64,000 nt of DNA from Actinomycetes bacterium (GTDB lineage Bacteria; Actinomycetota; Thermoleophilia; Solirubrobacterales; 70-9): contig BOKP01000002.1 of NCBI GenBank assembly GCA_016861045.1, positions 310,001 to 374,000 of the forward strand, given 5' to 3'. Below are positions 1 through 7,226 of the stretch, piece after piece. The translations under genes and the position numbers were made by a program. Below the pieces are notes generated by a model that worked only from the letters and a program-made list of their open reading frames with translations, was not told the origin of the DNA and did no database searches. Positions within the stretch are counted from its first letter, which is position 1, and each line of letters opens with the position of its first letter.

Positions 1-523
1 CGAGCCGCAGCGCCTCCTCCGCCCCGAACCGCCGGCAGGTGATCACGAGGTCCTTGGTCGCGGCGGGGCCGATCTCCCGTACGAGCCGCGGGATACCGCC
101 CCAGGCGAGCGGGATTCCGAGGTCGACCTCGGGGATCGAGAAGCGGGCATCGGCGGCGGCGACCCGCAGGTCGCAGGCGGCGGCGAGCACGAGCCCGCCG
201 CCCACGCACCAGCCGTGGACCTTGGCGATCGCGATCGCCGCCATCGCCTCGAGCGCCTCCGCCATCAACCGGCCCGCGTCGGCGTCCTCGCGCGCGACCC
301 CCCCGGCCCCGGCGAAGGCGGCCAGGTCGGCGCCGGCGCTGAAGGCGGCGCCGCGGCCGGAGACGACGACGACGCGGACCTCGGGATGGTCGGAGTCGAA
401 GCGCCGGGCCGCGGCGGCGATCGCCCGCAGCGTCGCCGGGCTCAGCGGGTTCAGCTGCTCGGGCCGGTCGAGGGTGATCGCACCCCTTGCGCCCTCGACC
501 TCGACCTCGATCCCCGCGGTCAT
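1..523 (-). CDS. enoyl-CoA hydratase/isomerase family protein (3' end beyond window)
   Basis: Reads from an ATG at 523 to the left window edge, about 174 residues, so the C-terminus is missing. Seen: the crotonase oxyanion-hole region GRGAAFSAGADL, the second glycine-rich segment HGWCVGGGLVLAAACDLRVA, and SIPEVDLGIPLAWGG, where family members carry the catalytic Glu. Known: crotonases hydrate or isomerise acyl-CoA thioesters, usually in fatty-acid or aromatic-acid catabolism. Substrate cannot be told from this part. It lies upstream of nothing obviously related; the MFS gene behind it runs in the same direction. Confidence 0.85.
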   Translation of the reverse strand, partial: MTAGIEVEVEGARGAITLDRPEQLNPLSPATLRAIAAAARRFDSDHPEVRVVVVSGRGAAFSAGADLAAFAGAGGVAREDADAGRLMAEALEAMAAIAIAKVHGWCVGGGLVLAAACDLRVAAADARFSIPEVDLGIPLAWGGIPRLVREIGPAATKDLVITCRRFGAEEALRL

Positions 524-680
524 GACGGGCACTCTACGTGCGCCGACCGCCGGGCGGGACCGGGATCGGCCGTCAGCCGGGGCGGGTGTTCCGCCGAGCA
601 CCGGGAGCGGGCCGGCGGGGATTCGGGCGACGCTCGGAAGAGGAGCGCCTCGCCTCCCGGCCCCAGCCCCGGGGGCCCGC

Positions 681-1988
681 CTACGGTGATCGGTCGTCGG
701 GAACCCGGCCTGATCGCCGCCTGCGACGCGGCCTTCCCCAGATCAGGGCCGGGATCAGAAGCAGCGCGAGGACTCCGCCGCCGAGCGAGAGCGTCGCGTA
801 GCCGGCCGAGGACACGACGACGCCGGATACCGCCCCGCCGCCGGCGCCGGCCAGCGCGATGAGGGTGTCGACGGCGCCTTGGGTGCGCGCCCGGTTCTCG
901 GGCACGGTCGCATCGACCACGAGCGCGGTGCCGGCGATCAAGCCGAAGTTCCAGCCGAGCCCGAGCAGCGCCAGGGCTACGATCAGCAACCCGAGTGAGT
1001 CTCCCGGCGCGAGCGCGGCGGCAACCCCGGCGAGCAGCAGCGTCACGCCGGAGGCGACGGCCATCGGGAGGCGGCCGACCCTGTCCACCAGCACGCCGGT
1101 GAGAAGCGACGGCAGATACATCGCTCCGATGTGGATGCCGATCACCAAGCCGACGTCGCCGAGATCGTGGTGGTGGGCGCGCATGTGCACCGGCGTCATC
1201 GTCATGATCGCGACCATCGCGGCCTGCGTGAGCACCATCACCGTGGCTCCCACGTATGCACCGCGCCCGGGCCCGGGCACGGCCACCGGCCCGCCGGACC
1301 CCGAGGGGCGCGGTGGCTCGGGGGCGAGCCGCCGGGCGAGCAGCAGGGGGTCGGGACGCAGGAGCCCGAACAGCGCCGCGCCGGCGGCCAGGTAGGCCAC
1401 CGCGGCGAGCAGGAACGGGCCGGCAAGCGCCGGGACGCCGATCCCGGTCGCCAGGTGGCCGAGCGGGTCGACGAGGTTGGGCCCGGCAACCGCCCCCAGC
1501 GTCGTCGAGACCATCGCGATGCTGATCGCGGTTCCGCGCCGGGCCGGCGGCGCGAGGTCGGTGCCCGCATATCGCGCCTGGAGGTTGGTCGCCGTCGCCG
1601 CCCCATAGACGAAGAGCGAGACGAACAGCAGCGGCACGCTGTCGCCGACCGCGGCGAGCACGACGCCGACCGCGCCGACCGCACCGGCTGTGAACCCGGC
1701 CCCGAGGCCGACCCGACGCCCCCACCGCTGGGTGAGCCGCCCGACCAGGAACGCGGCAAGCGCCGAGCCCAGCGTGAACAGGGCCGTCGGCGCGCCGGCG
1801 AGCTCGTCGCTGCCGAGCATGTCCTGCGCGAGCAGCGCGCCGACGGTGATCCCGGCGGCCAGGCCGGCCCCGCCGAGCACCTGGCTGAACACGACGACGG
1901 CGAGCGTGCGTCGCTGCACCCGGCGGCGATCGACCTCGCCCAGCACGGCCGGGCGATCCGCCGGCCGCCAACTGCTACGCGACCTCAA
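681..1988 (-). CDS. MFS transporter, 12-TM type
   Basis: 435 residues with alternating hydrophobic segments and the MFS loop 2-3 signature GRLTQRWGRRVGLG in the N-terminal half; the equivalent in the C-terminal half is GVLVDRVGRLP. A His-rich stretch (HMRAHHHD) lies between the halves. Known: MFS proteins are proton-coupled exporters or importers of the inner membrane. No substrate can be inferred. The start is uncertain: TTG at 1988 gives the longest form, GTG at 1946 is an alternative, and neither has a clear Shine-Dalgarno. It is the last gene before the tRNA fragment that marks the accessory block. Confidence 0.8.
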   Translation of the reverse strand: MRSRSSWRPADRPAVLGEVDRRRVQRRTLAVVVFSQVLGGAGLAAGITVGALLAQDMLGSDELAGAPTALFTLGSALAAFLVGRLTQRWGRRVGLGAGFTAGAVGAVGVVLAAVGDSVPLLFVSLFVYGAATATNLQARYAGTDLAPPARRGTAISIAMVSTTLGAVAGPNLVDPLGHLATGIGVPALAGPFLLAAVAYLAAGAALFGLLRPDPLLLARRLAPEPPRPSGSGGPVAVPGPGRGAYVGATVMVLTQAAMVAIMTMTPVHMRAHHHDLGDVGLVIGIHIGAMYLPSLLTGVLVDRVGRLPMAVASGVTLLLAGVAAALAPGDSLGLLIVALALLGLGWNFGLIAGTALVVDATVPENRARTQGAVDTLIALAGAGGGAVSGVVVSSAGYATLSLGGGVLALLLIPALIWGRPRRRRRSGRVPDDRSP

Positions 1989-2072
1989 GATCGACCGTCT
2001 TGCTCACCCGCCACTCCCGCGAACTCTCTCGCAGAACGGCGCGATTCGCCGGGCCGACTCCGCCGACGTCGG

Positions 2073-2119
2073 GCACGCGCCACGGGCGGGACTTGAACCC
2101 GCGACCTCCGGGTTATGAG
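2073..2119 (-). pseudogene. 3' half of a CAU-anticodon tRNA; candidate attachment-site remnant
   Basis: On the minus strand this reads anticodon loop CTCATAA, 3' anticodon stem, variable loop AGGTC, T-arm GCGGG-TTCAAGT-CCCGC and an acceptor-like 3' strand. The 5' half (D arm, 5' anticodon stem) is absent and replaced by the toxin-antitoxin promoter. Positions 2093-2119 match 52613-52639 of the intact initiator tRNA at 26 of 27 bases, in the same orientation. The T-stem differs by a compensated pair, and the acceptor strand (CCGTGGC) does not pair with the 5' strand of the intact tRNA. It may therefore derive from another CAU tRNA. Confidence 0.75.
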
Positions 2120-2125
2120 GAAGGT

Positions 2126-2154
2126 TCGTACGACTGTTCGCCATTGTCGTACGA
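2126..2154 (+). promoter_or_regulatory. paired TCGTACGA palindromes, likely antitoxin operator
   Basis: Two identical 8-bp palindromes TCGTACGA occur at 2126-2133 and 2147-2154, centre to centre 21 bp (two helical turns). A -10-like TACACT at 2162-2167 follows, with the ATG of the antitoxin at 2176. Phd/YefM antitoxins are known to repress their own operons through palindromic sites. The assignment here rests on position and symmetry. Confidence 0.6.
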
Positions 2155-2175
2155 GATTAGCTACACTGGCGCTCG

Positions 2176-2469
2176 ATGCCGCTGCGACACGAGACGATGA
2201 CCGCCGATGAGGTCCGTGCGCCCGCCGTCCCCCGTGGGCGCGCGATCATCGTCACGCGCTACCGCGAGGACAGAGAGAAGGTCGCCCTCGTCAACCCCGA
2301 GGACTTGGCAATGCTCGAGGAGGCCCACGATCTCCTCAATGCCATCGATGAGATCGAGCCAGCGGAGATCAGCAGGGCCGCGCAGCTGGCCCTCTCGCTC
2401 GAGGACCGGCCCGATCCCGCGGCCCGCGTCGAGGACGCCGAGCGGATCGCCGAGATCCTCGAGTTGTGA
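2176..2469 (+). CDS. Phd/YefM-like antitoxin
   Basis: 97 residues. The middle, RGRAIIVTRYREDREKVALV followed by NPEDLAMLEEAHDLL, matches the Phd/YefM pattern in which a short beta-alpha DNA-binding fold forbids or permits a residue stretch and ends in 'LV...edl..Le'. The acidic C-terminal part would be the toxin-binding region. The stop codon overlaps the GTG of the next gene (GTGA), as in toxin-antitoxin pairs. Twin palindromes lie directly upstream. An internal ATG at 2197 is an alternative start. Known: such antitoxins neutralise the partner toxin and autorepress. The family call is by pattern only. Confidence 0.6.
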   Translation: MPLRHETMTADEVRAPAVPRGRAIIVTRYREDREKVALVNPEDLAMLEEAHDLLNAIDEIEPAEISRAAQLALSLEDRPDPAARVEDAERIAEILEL

Positions 2470-3011
2470 GTGAACTGGCCGGTGCCGTCGTCTGGGCGGT
2501 CGTGCCGTTCGTTCCAGAGGCTCCGTTTCGGCTCTACGCCGGGGGCGAGCACAGGCCGATCGAGGTTGACACGGCGGAGAAATTGATCGCAGCCGGCCGC
2601 AAGGGCTCGGAGAGCGAATTCACGTTCCTCGTCCCCGCCAAGGCGCGGCCTGTTCTGATCGTCTCCGACCGCCACGATGCGCGGGTGGGAGAACTGCTCG
2701 CCCTGCGCCTTGCGCGGCTCGGCGCGCTCACCGAGGAGGAGCGCAGGATCGTTCGCGCTCACGAGGATCCGGCCCTCTACCCCCTCGACGCCGCTTCGTT
2801 CGCGCTACCCGAGGAGAACGCGGCGATCATCGCCGCACTCGTCAGGGTTCACCGCAGCGCGATCGACCCGAGACACGTCGGGCGCCTGGGCGCCGAGGAG
2901 CTGCGAGCGATCCACGAGCGCATCGCCACCCATTACGGGCTCGACCTGGCCCAACTCATGCGGCGCGAGATCAAGCGGCTCGCCGAAGCGCGCCGGCGCC
3001 GCGACCGGTAG
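2466..3011 (+). CDS. probable MazF/PemK-like toxin of the toxin-antitoxin pair
   Basis: 181 residues, GTG start overlapping the antitoxin stop. The N-terminal part (VVWAVVPFVPE, then FLVPAKARPVLIVSD and RVGELLALRLARLG) resembles the MazF/PemK fold with its conserved 'V.W..VPF....RP.lv.sd' strands. The C-terminal half is helical and charged and longer than in a typical MazF (about 110 residues). Known: MazF-like toxins cleave RNA. Inference: with the upstream antitoxin it would act as a stability module near the left end of the island. Catalytic residues cannot be assigned confidently. Confidence 0.5.
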   Translation: MSELAGAVVWAVVPFVPEAPFRLYAGGEHRPIEVDTAEKLIAAGRKGSESEFTFLVPAKARPVLIVSDRHDARVGELLALRLARLGALTEEERRIVRAHEDPALYPLDAASFALPEENAAIIAALVRVHRSAIDPRHVGRLGAEELRAIHERIATHYGLDLAQLMRREIKRLAEARRRRDR

Positions 3012-3054
3012 CGAGGCACGAAACACCCCACCCCCTGATCAGCATGGACCTTCT

Positions 3055-3109
3055 CATGAATAGCGGGGGCCCGATTCGTCTCTCGCTGCGACGCACGGAT
3101 CGTCGAGCG
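3055..3109 (+). repeat. upstream repeat copy A
   Basis: Starts CATGAA, contains CGATTCGT and ends GGATCGTCGAGCG; similar in order and spacing to 3943-3996. Each copy lies just upstream of a decayed cyclase-type gene, so it is probably a duplicated promoter or 5' region. Confidence 0.5.
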
Positions 3110-3172
3110 GATGCAGCTGCGATCTGACCTCTGATCTGCCCCGGGATGCCGAGCCCGGGGTACTGTGGGCCC

Positions 3173-3885
3173 GTGGACGCCCCCTCGACCCGTTATGCCG
3201 GCAGCCGCGATCATCAGATCGCCTACCAGGTCGTCGGCGAAGGCCCGCTCGACGTCGTAGTGGTCCCGCCATACCTGTCGAACATCGAGTTGTTCTGGGA
3301 GCTGCCGAGCTTCGCGCGCCTGTTCGGACGGCTCTCATCATTTGCCCGGGTGATCCTGTTCGACCGGCGCGGAAGGAGGTAAGGCGACCGGCCGTCAGCG
3401 ACCGCGTCCTTGCCACGGTTCAGTTCACCGACATAGTCGGCTCGACCGAGCGTGCAGCGGAGCTGGGCGACGCCGCCTGGCGATCGCTGCTCGAGCGCCA
3501 CGATCGCGTCGTGCGCAGAGAGGTCGAAAGCAATCGCGGGCGCTTCATAAAGTCGCTCGGCGACGGTGCGCTTGCCCTCTTCGACGGTCCAAGCCGCGCG
3601 ATCAGCTGCGCCGCTTCGATCCGCGACACGGTCCGCGACCTCGGCCTTGAGATCCGGGCCGGCCTGCACACCGGCGAATGCGAGCTCTTCCCCGATCACG
3701 ACGTCGGCGGGCTCGCCGTCCACATCGGCGCGCGTGTGTGTGGCCTTGCCGGGCCGGGCGAGGTTCTCGTCACCAACACCGTCCGCGACCTCAGCGTCGG
3801 CTCAGGCCACACGCTGACCGACCGCGGCGAACACGACCTCAAGGGAGTTCCTGGACCGTGGCGGATCTTTGCGGTCGCCGATTAG
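3173..3885 (+). pseudogene. alpha/beta-hydrolase-adenylate cyclase fusion with internal deletion
   Basis: From GTG 3173 the reading frame gives 69 residues of an alpha/beta-hydrolase N-terminus (IAYQVVGEGPLDVVVVPPYL, then VILFDRRG) and stops at 3380-3382. A second frame from about 3403 gives a nearly complete class III cyclase domain (ATVQFTDIVGSTERA, GDGALALFDGP, GLHTGEC). The intact paralogue at 57274-58599 has the same two halves joined by about 200 more hydrolase residues. Here that middle is gone and the halves are out of frame. A GGAAGGAGGT stretch lies at the junction, but no ATG/GTG follows at good spacing. Most likely inactive. Confidence 0.8.
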
Positions 3886-3942
3886 TCGAAACGGCAGACC
3901 CCGTCAGCCGGCGTTCCCAGCAACCCGGCGGCCCTTCGGTCG

Positions 3943-3996
3943 CATGAACGAATCGACTCGATTCGTTTCCCGCGACGACACGCGGATCGTCGAGCG
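3943..3996 (+). repeat. upstream repeat copy B
   Basis: Diverged second copy of 3055-3109, sharing CATGAA, CGATTCGT and GGATCGTCGAGCG, about 30 bp before the start of the next cyclase-type gene. Confidence 0.5.
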
Positions 3997-4025
3997 CGTG
4001 CGCCTGATCCGGATACGATCGGGCG

Positions 4026-4568
4026 GTGGGGGGCTCGAGGTCATACCCGCTGCCGGAGGACCCGGCCCTCGCCGATGCCGCGTCTGCGATCCGCGCTACC
4101 GGTCATTGGGGATGGGTCGTCGACGAGCGCTGGCGGTTGATGTGGGCGAGTGACGAAGTGCGCCTGTCGTTCGGGGCTCTCGTCGAGCTCGCACCGTTCG
4201 AGCTCGGCGCCCACCTCTTCGCGTCCGAATCGATCCGGACCAGCCAGGGATGGCGCATGGGGTCCAACAGCGTCGAGCTCAACCGTCTCTTCTTTCGCGG
4301 CGTCGGCGGCCTGATTCTCACCGACACTCCCGGCGGGCGCGACGAGCTCCGCGAGCTCGTCGACCCGGCGTTGCGCGACATCGTCGACGAGCTCAACCCG
4401 ACCGAGGGCACGATGCTGTCATTCACCACGAAGGGGTCCGGGATCGTCGGGGCAGGCGACGTCCCGGTGATCGCCTTCCGCGTCCGCGACGTCAGCGGCC
4501 GGCTTGCCGGCACCGCGCTGATCTCCAAGCCCGCCGCCGGCATGGCGATGCTCTCCGCGACTCGATGA
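4026..4568 (+). CDS. N-terminal module of an adenylate-cyclase-type protein, probably truncated
   Basis: 180 residues from GTG 4026. The sequence (ATGHWGWVVDERWRLMWASDE, LAPFELGAHLFASE, FRVRDVSGRLAGTALISKP) resembles the PAS-like N-terminal module that precedes a cyclase domain in proteins of this group. No cyclase domain follows; the frame stops soon after ISKPAAGMAML. Together with the deleted fusion gene upstream this looks like a graveyard of cyclase genes at the island edge. Seen: the length and missing C-terminal domain. Inference: truncation. A free-standing sensor module is possible. Confidence 0.5.
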   Translation: MGGSRSYPLPEDPALADAASAIRATGHWGWVVDERWRLMWASDEVRLSFGALVELAPFELGAHLFASESIRTSQGWRMGSNSVELNRLFFRGVGGLILTDTPGGRDELRELVDPALRDIVDELNPTEGTMLSFTTKGSGIVGAGDVPVIAFRVRDVSGRLAGTALISKPAAGMAMLSATR

Positions 4569-4653
4569 GGAGCACGGCGGCGAGCACGATCGCGAGGTGG
4601 TTCGCATGACGACGGCCGACGGTCCGCGCCACGCAGTGGCAAGCTGAGCGCTG

Positions 4654-5442
4654 ATGGCCGCCAACCCAGAGCTCCTGAGCTGGTTGCGAGCGGCGTGTGC
4701 CGAGTACCGCTTCGACGTCGCCGCTCTTTACCAGCGCCACGGCGATCATGCTTGGCCACTGGAGGCCGCCGATTTTGACGACCTGAGCCGGCAGCTCGAT
4801 GCTGGCGGCCACTTCCTACCGCTCCCAAAGGAGCCTGCGGCGCTCGCGAACGTCCTAGAGGTATCGATCGTTCGCTTCCTCGTCGAGCGCGCCGCGGACC
4901 ACGAGGACGTGGACGTCGAGATCGGCACCGAGCGCGGGTACCCAGACTTGGAGTTCTCCGGCCGAGCGTTCGGCGGCGGCTTCCACGCCGTCGATCTGAA
5001 GGCGGCTCGGCGAAAGCCGCTAAAGCGGTCGCCACCTCGCCAGACACAAAGCCGGATCACGCTCTACACGGGCAACACCTACTTCGCCTGGCCGGACCTC
5101 CAATGGCCGGGGATGCTCCGGCCGTTCGCCGAGTACGAGAGCCACGTGGACGTGATCGCGATCTACACCCTCGACACCGACGCAACGGAGCGCGCTACTG
5201 AGATCGAGGTAATCGTGCAGGAGCCGTGGAGGATCGCCTCCAAGGAGCGATCTTCGACCACCCGCGAGTACATCGGCGCCGTGCTTGAGCTGGAGCGGCT
5301 GCGCGAGGGCGCCGGCGACTTCGACTCCGAGGAGGACTTCTACAAGTACTGGCGCGCATTCGACTTCCGAATGCCGAAGGCGCTGCGGGCGCAACTCAGC
5401 AAGCTCATTTCGCAGCAAAAGGAAGCTGGAGACCGCGACTGA
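4654..5442 (+). CDS. type II restriction endonuclease, PD-(D/E)xK fold
   Basis: 262 residues. A PD-(D/E)xK-type catalytic pair is visible: P97-D98-L-E100 and, after a short spacer, D114-L-K116. The segment FAWPDLQWPGMLRPFAEYESHVDVIAIYTLD follows, as in EcoRV/MamI/ScaI-like enzymes. It stands next to a Vsr gene and a C5 cytosine methyltransferase, which is what defines it as the nuclease of a type II system. Known: such enzymes cut unmodified DNA at the site their methyltransferase protects. The recognition sequence cannot be told. The ATG at 4654 was chosen; no strong Shine-Dalgarno is visible. Confidence 0.7.
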   Translation: MAANPELLSWLRAACAEYRFDVAALYQRHGDHAWPLEAADFDDLSRQLDAGGHFLPLPKEPAALANVLEVSIVRFLVERAADHEDVDVEIGTERGYPDLEFSGRAFGGGFHAVDLKAARRKPLKRSPPRQTQSRITLYTGNTYFAWPDLQWPGMLRPFAEYESHVDVIAIYTLDTDATERATEIEVIVQEPWRIASKERSSTTREYIGAVLELERLREGAGDFDSEEDFYKYWRAFDFRMPKALRAQLSKLISQQKEAGDRD

Positions 5443-5524
5443 GGGGCCTCCCCATCGAAAGAGCAGCGTGCGGTGAGCGCCACCGTCGCCTGCCTCCCGG
5501 GGACGACTTGCTTTCCTGTCCTCG

Positions 5525-5974
5525 GTGAGCACGCTTCCGTACCCACGTCCGACGAGCGCTGCGGTCAGCCGTCGCATGCGCCGCAACCCGCGACACGACA
5601 CGGCGCCGGAGCGTGCACTGCGCTCGGAGCTTCACCGCCGTGGCCTGCGGTTTCGAAAGGACCTGCCTCTACGGGTCCCAGGACGGGTGGTGAGGCCCGA
5701 TGTCGTCTTTCCCCGCCGACGCATCGCCGTCTTCGTCGACGGATGCTTCTGGCACTGCTGCCCCATCCACGGCAACGAGCCGCGGGCGAACACCGATTAC
5801 TGGGGCCCGAAGCTCGCCCGGAACGTCGCTCGCGACCGCGCCGTCGACGAAGCGCTCCTAGCCGATGGCTGGACGGTGATTCGAGCGTGGGAGCACGAGG
5901 AGCCCGCTTCGATCGCTGACCGAGTCGCTCGCGCGCTGGCCGAAGTCGCTGATCGCCAGCCGCACGCCCGCTGA
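5525..5974 (+). CDS. vsr: very short patch repair endonuclease Vsr
   Basis: 149 residues, GTG start. The Vsr core is complete: PERALRSELHRRGLRFRKD, the metal-binding Asp in VRPDVVF (D59), FVDGCFWHCCPIHG with its Cys/His zinc ligands, then the YWGPKLARN and RD motifs. Known: Vsr nicks beside T:G mismatches that arise when 5-methylcytosine deaminates, and it accompanies C5 methyltransferases. That fits the methyltransferase 20 bp away on the other strand. It lies 83 bp downstream of the nuclease and is probably co-transcribed. Confidence 0.92.
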   Translation: MSTLPYPRPTSAAVSRRMRRNPRHDTAPERALRSELHRRGLRFRKDLPLRVPGRVVRPDVVFPRRRIAVFVDGCFWHCCPIHGNEPRANTDYWGPKLARNVARDRAVDEALLADGWTVIRAWEHEEPASIADRVARALAEVADRQPHAR

Positions 5975-5993
5975 TCCAGGCGCAGCGGTCCGG

Positions 5994-7226
5994 TCAGGCG
6001 GCGACCGCGAGCGCCTCGCCAGCCTCCAGCCGTCCTAGCTCCCTAGCGGTCGCAGTCGCGACTCGCTCGGCTAGCAGCGGCGGCACGGCGTTGCCGAGCT
6101 GAAGCTGCTGCTCGCGGCGGGTCCCCTCCACGACGAAGTGGTCCGGGAACGTCATCAGGCGCTTGAGCTCCGCGACCCGCAGGCGACGATCCTCCCAATG
6201 GAAGGGGCCTACCCACGGGCCTGGCTGCCCCTGGATCGTCGGCGAGGGCCGGTCGGGGTGGAGCTTCAGGAGGAAGCTCCAGTAGCGACTTCGCCACTCG
6301 AACTGCGGCCTCGGATGCCCGCGCTTCGCAGTGAGGAACAGGTAGTTGTCGCCGGGCGGCACCTCTCGGAGGGCGTCGGCGTAGGTCCCCTCCACGATCT
6401 CCTCAGGCTCCGGGGGGTTCGCAGCGAGGCCAGCCAGGGCCTCGCCGGCGGTCAGGTGGGGGGTGAGGGACTCATCCCACTCAGTTCGCCGCTCGTGCGG
6501 ACCCGCATGCGTCTCCTCAGGCCATCGGAACTCCCATAGCGCGGGCGATTGATCGAGCAGCTCGGAGCGAATGCCAACGCAGAAGAGCCGCTGGCGGAGC
6601 TGAGGCACGCCGTGATCGGCGGCAAGGATGATCCTGTGATCGACGGAGTACCCCGCGCCTCGGGCGCCGGCCATGAACCGCTCGAGAATCGGTCGGTTCT
6701 GGTTCTGGTAGGCAAGCCCGTAGACGTTCTCCATGAGAAACGCCTTGGGCTTGATCGCCTCCAGCGCCGCGACGTAGTTGTCGAGCAGTGAGGCCTTCGG
6801 GTCCTCGCCAGCCCGCTTGTACGCAAGCCAGTAGCCGGACTTCGAGAACGGAGTGCACGGCGGGCCGCCATGAAGCAGATCGACTTCGCCAGGGGCGAGA
6901 CCTGCCGCATCGAGGAGCTCCTCGTAGTCGAGCGTGACGATGTCGGAGAACAGCATCGACTCACGGAGGTCCACAAAGTGGTCCGCCCGGTTGGCGAGCA
7001 ACGTCCTCTGCGCTACCTCATCGAACTCCACCGCAGCGAGGGTTCGAAACCCTGCTGCCTCACATCCCAGGTCGAGCCCGCCCGCCCCGGTGAAGAGGCT
7101 CACGGCGGTACGCTGCGATGACCTCGCGCTAGCTCGGGAAGTCGATCGATCCGTCATCTCGGGCACGGTATCCACGCTGGCGGACGCCGCAGCACCAAGA
7201 GATAGCTGTCGTCGATCATTAGTCAT
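5994..7226 (-). CDS. C5-cytosine DNA methyltransferase
   Basis: 410 residues. Motif I AVSLFTGAGGLDLGCEAAGF at about 41-60 (SAM binding), motif IV GGPPCTPFSKSG with catalytic Cys124, motif VI MENV at 165-168, motif VIII around QLRQRLF, and C-terminal motifs IX/X ending QLGNAVPPLLAERVA. The target-recognition region lies between VIII and IX. Known: forms 5-methylcytosine and protects DNA from the partner nuclease. It starts 8 bp inside the integrase gene on the same strand, so it sits at the end of the integrase operon rather than with its nuclease. The first 38 residues are non-conserved and an internal start is possible. Confidence 0.93.
   Translation of the reverse strand: MTNDRRQLSLGAAASASVDTVPEMTDRSTSRASARSSQRTAVSLFTGAGGLDLGCEAAGFRTLAAVEFDEVAQRTLLANRADHFVDLRESMLFSDIVTLDYEELLDAAGLAPGEVDLLHGGPPCTPFSKSGYWLAYKRAGEDPKASLLDNYVAALEAIKPKAFLMENVYGLAYQNQNRPILERFMAGARGAGYSVDHRIILAADHGVPQLRQRLFCVGIRSELLDQSPALWEFRWPEETHAGPHERRTEWDESLTPHLTAGEALAGLAANPPEPEEIVEGTYADALREVPPGDNYLFLTAKRGHPRPQFEWRSRYWSFLLKLHPDRPSPTIQGQPGPWVGPFHWEDRRLRVAELKRLMTFPDHFVVEGTRREQQLQLGNAVPPLLAERVATATARELGRLEAGEALAVAA

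Noticed and set aside
520-1971. Long Arg-rich frames opposite real genes, as at 520-1971, 8847-10025 and 57253-58680
   Set aside because: Low-complexity Arg/Pro/Ala/Gly composition and no domain; they are antisense shadows of GC-rich genes.
3056-3069. 14-nt match TGAATAGCGGGGGC to the 3' end of tRNA-Met at 52.6 kb
   Set aside because: The surrounding segment aligns with the repeat copy at 3943, so the match is more likely chance than an attachment site.
3371-3410. Strong Shine-Dalgarno GGAAGGAGGT as start of a free-standing cyclase gene
   Set aside because: No ATG/GTG/TTG at suitable spacing in the cyclase frame; the junction is better explained by deletion.
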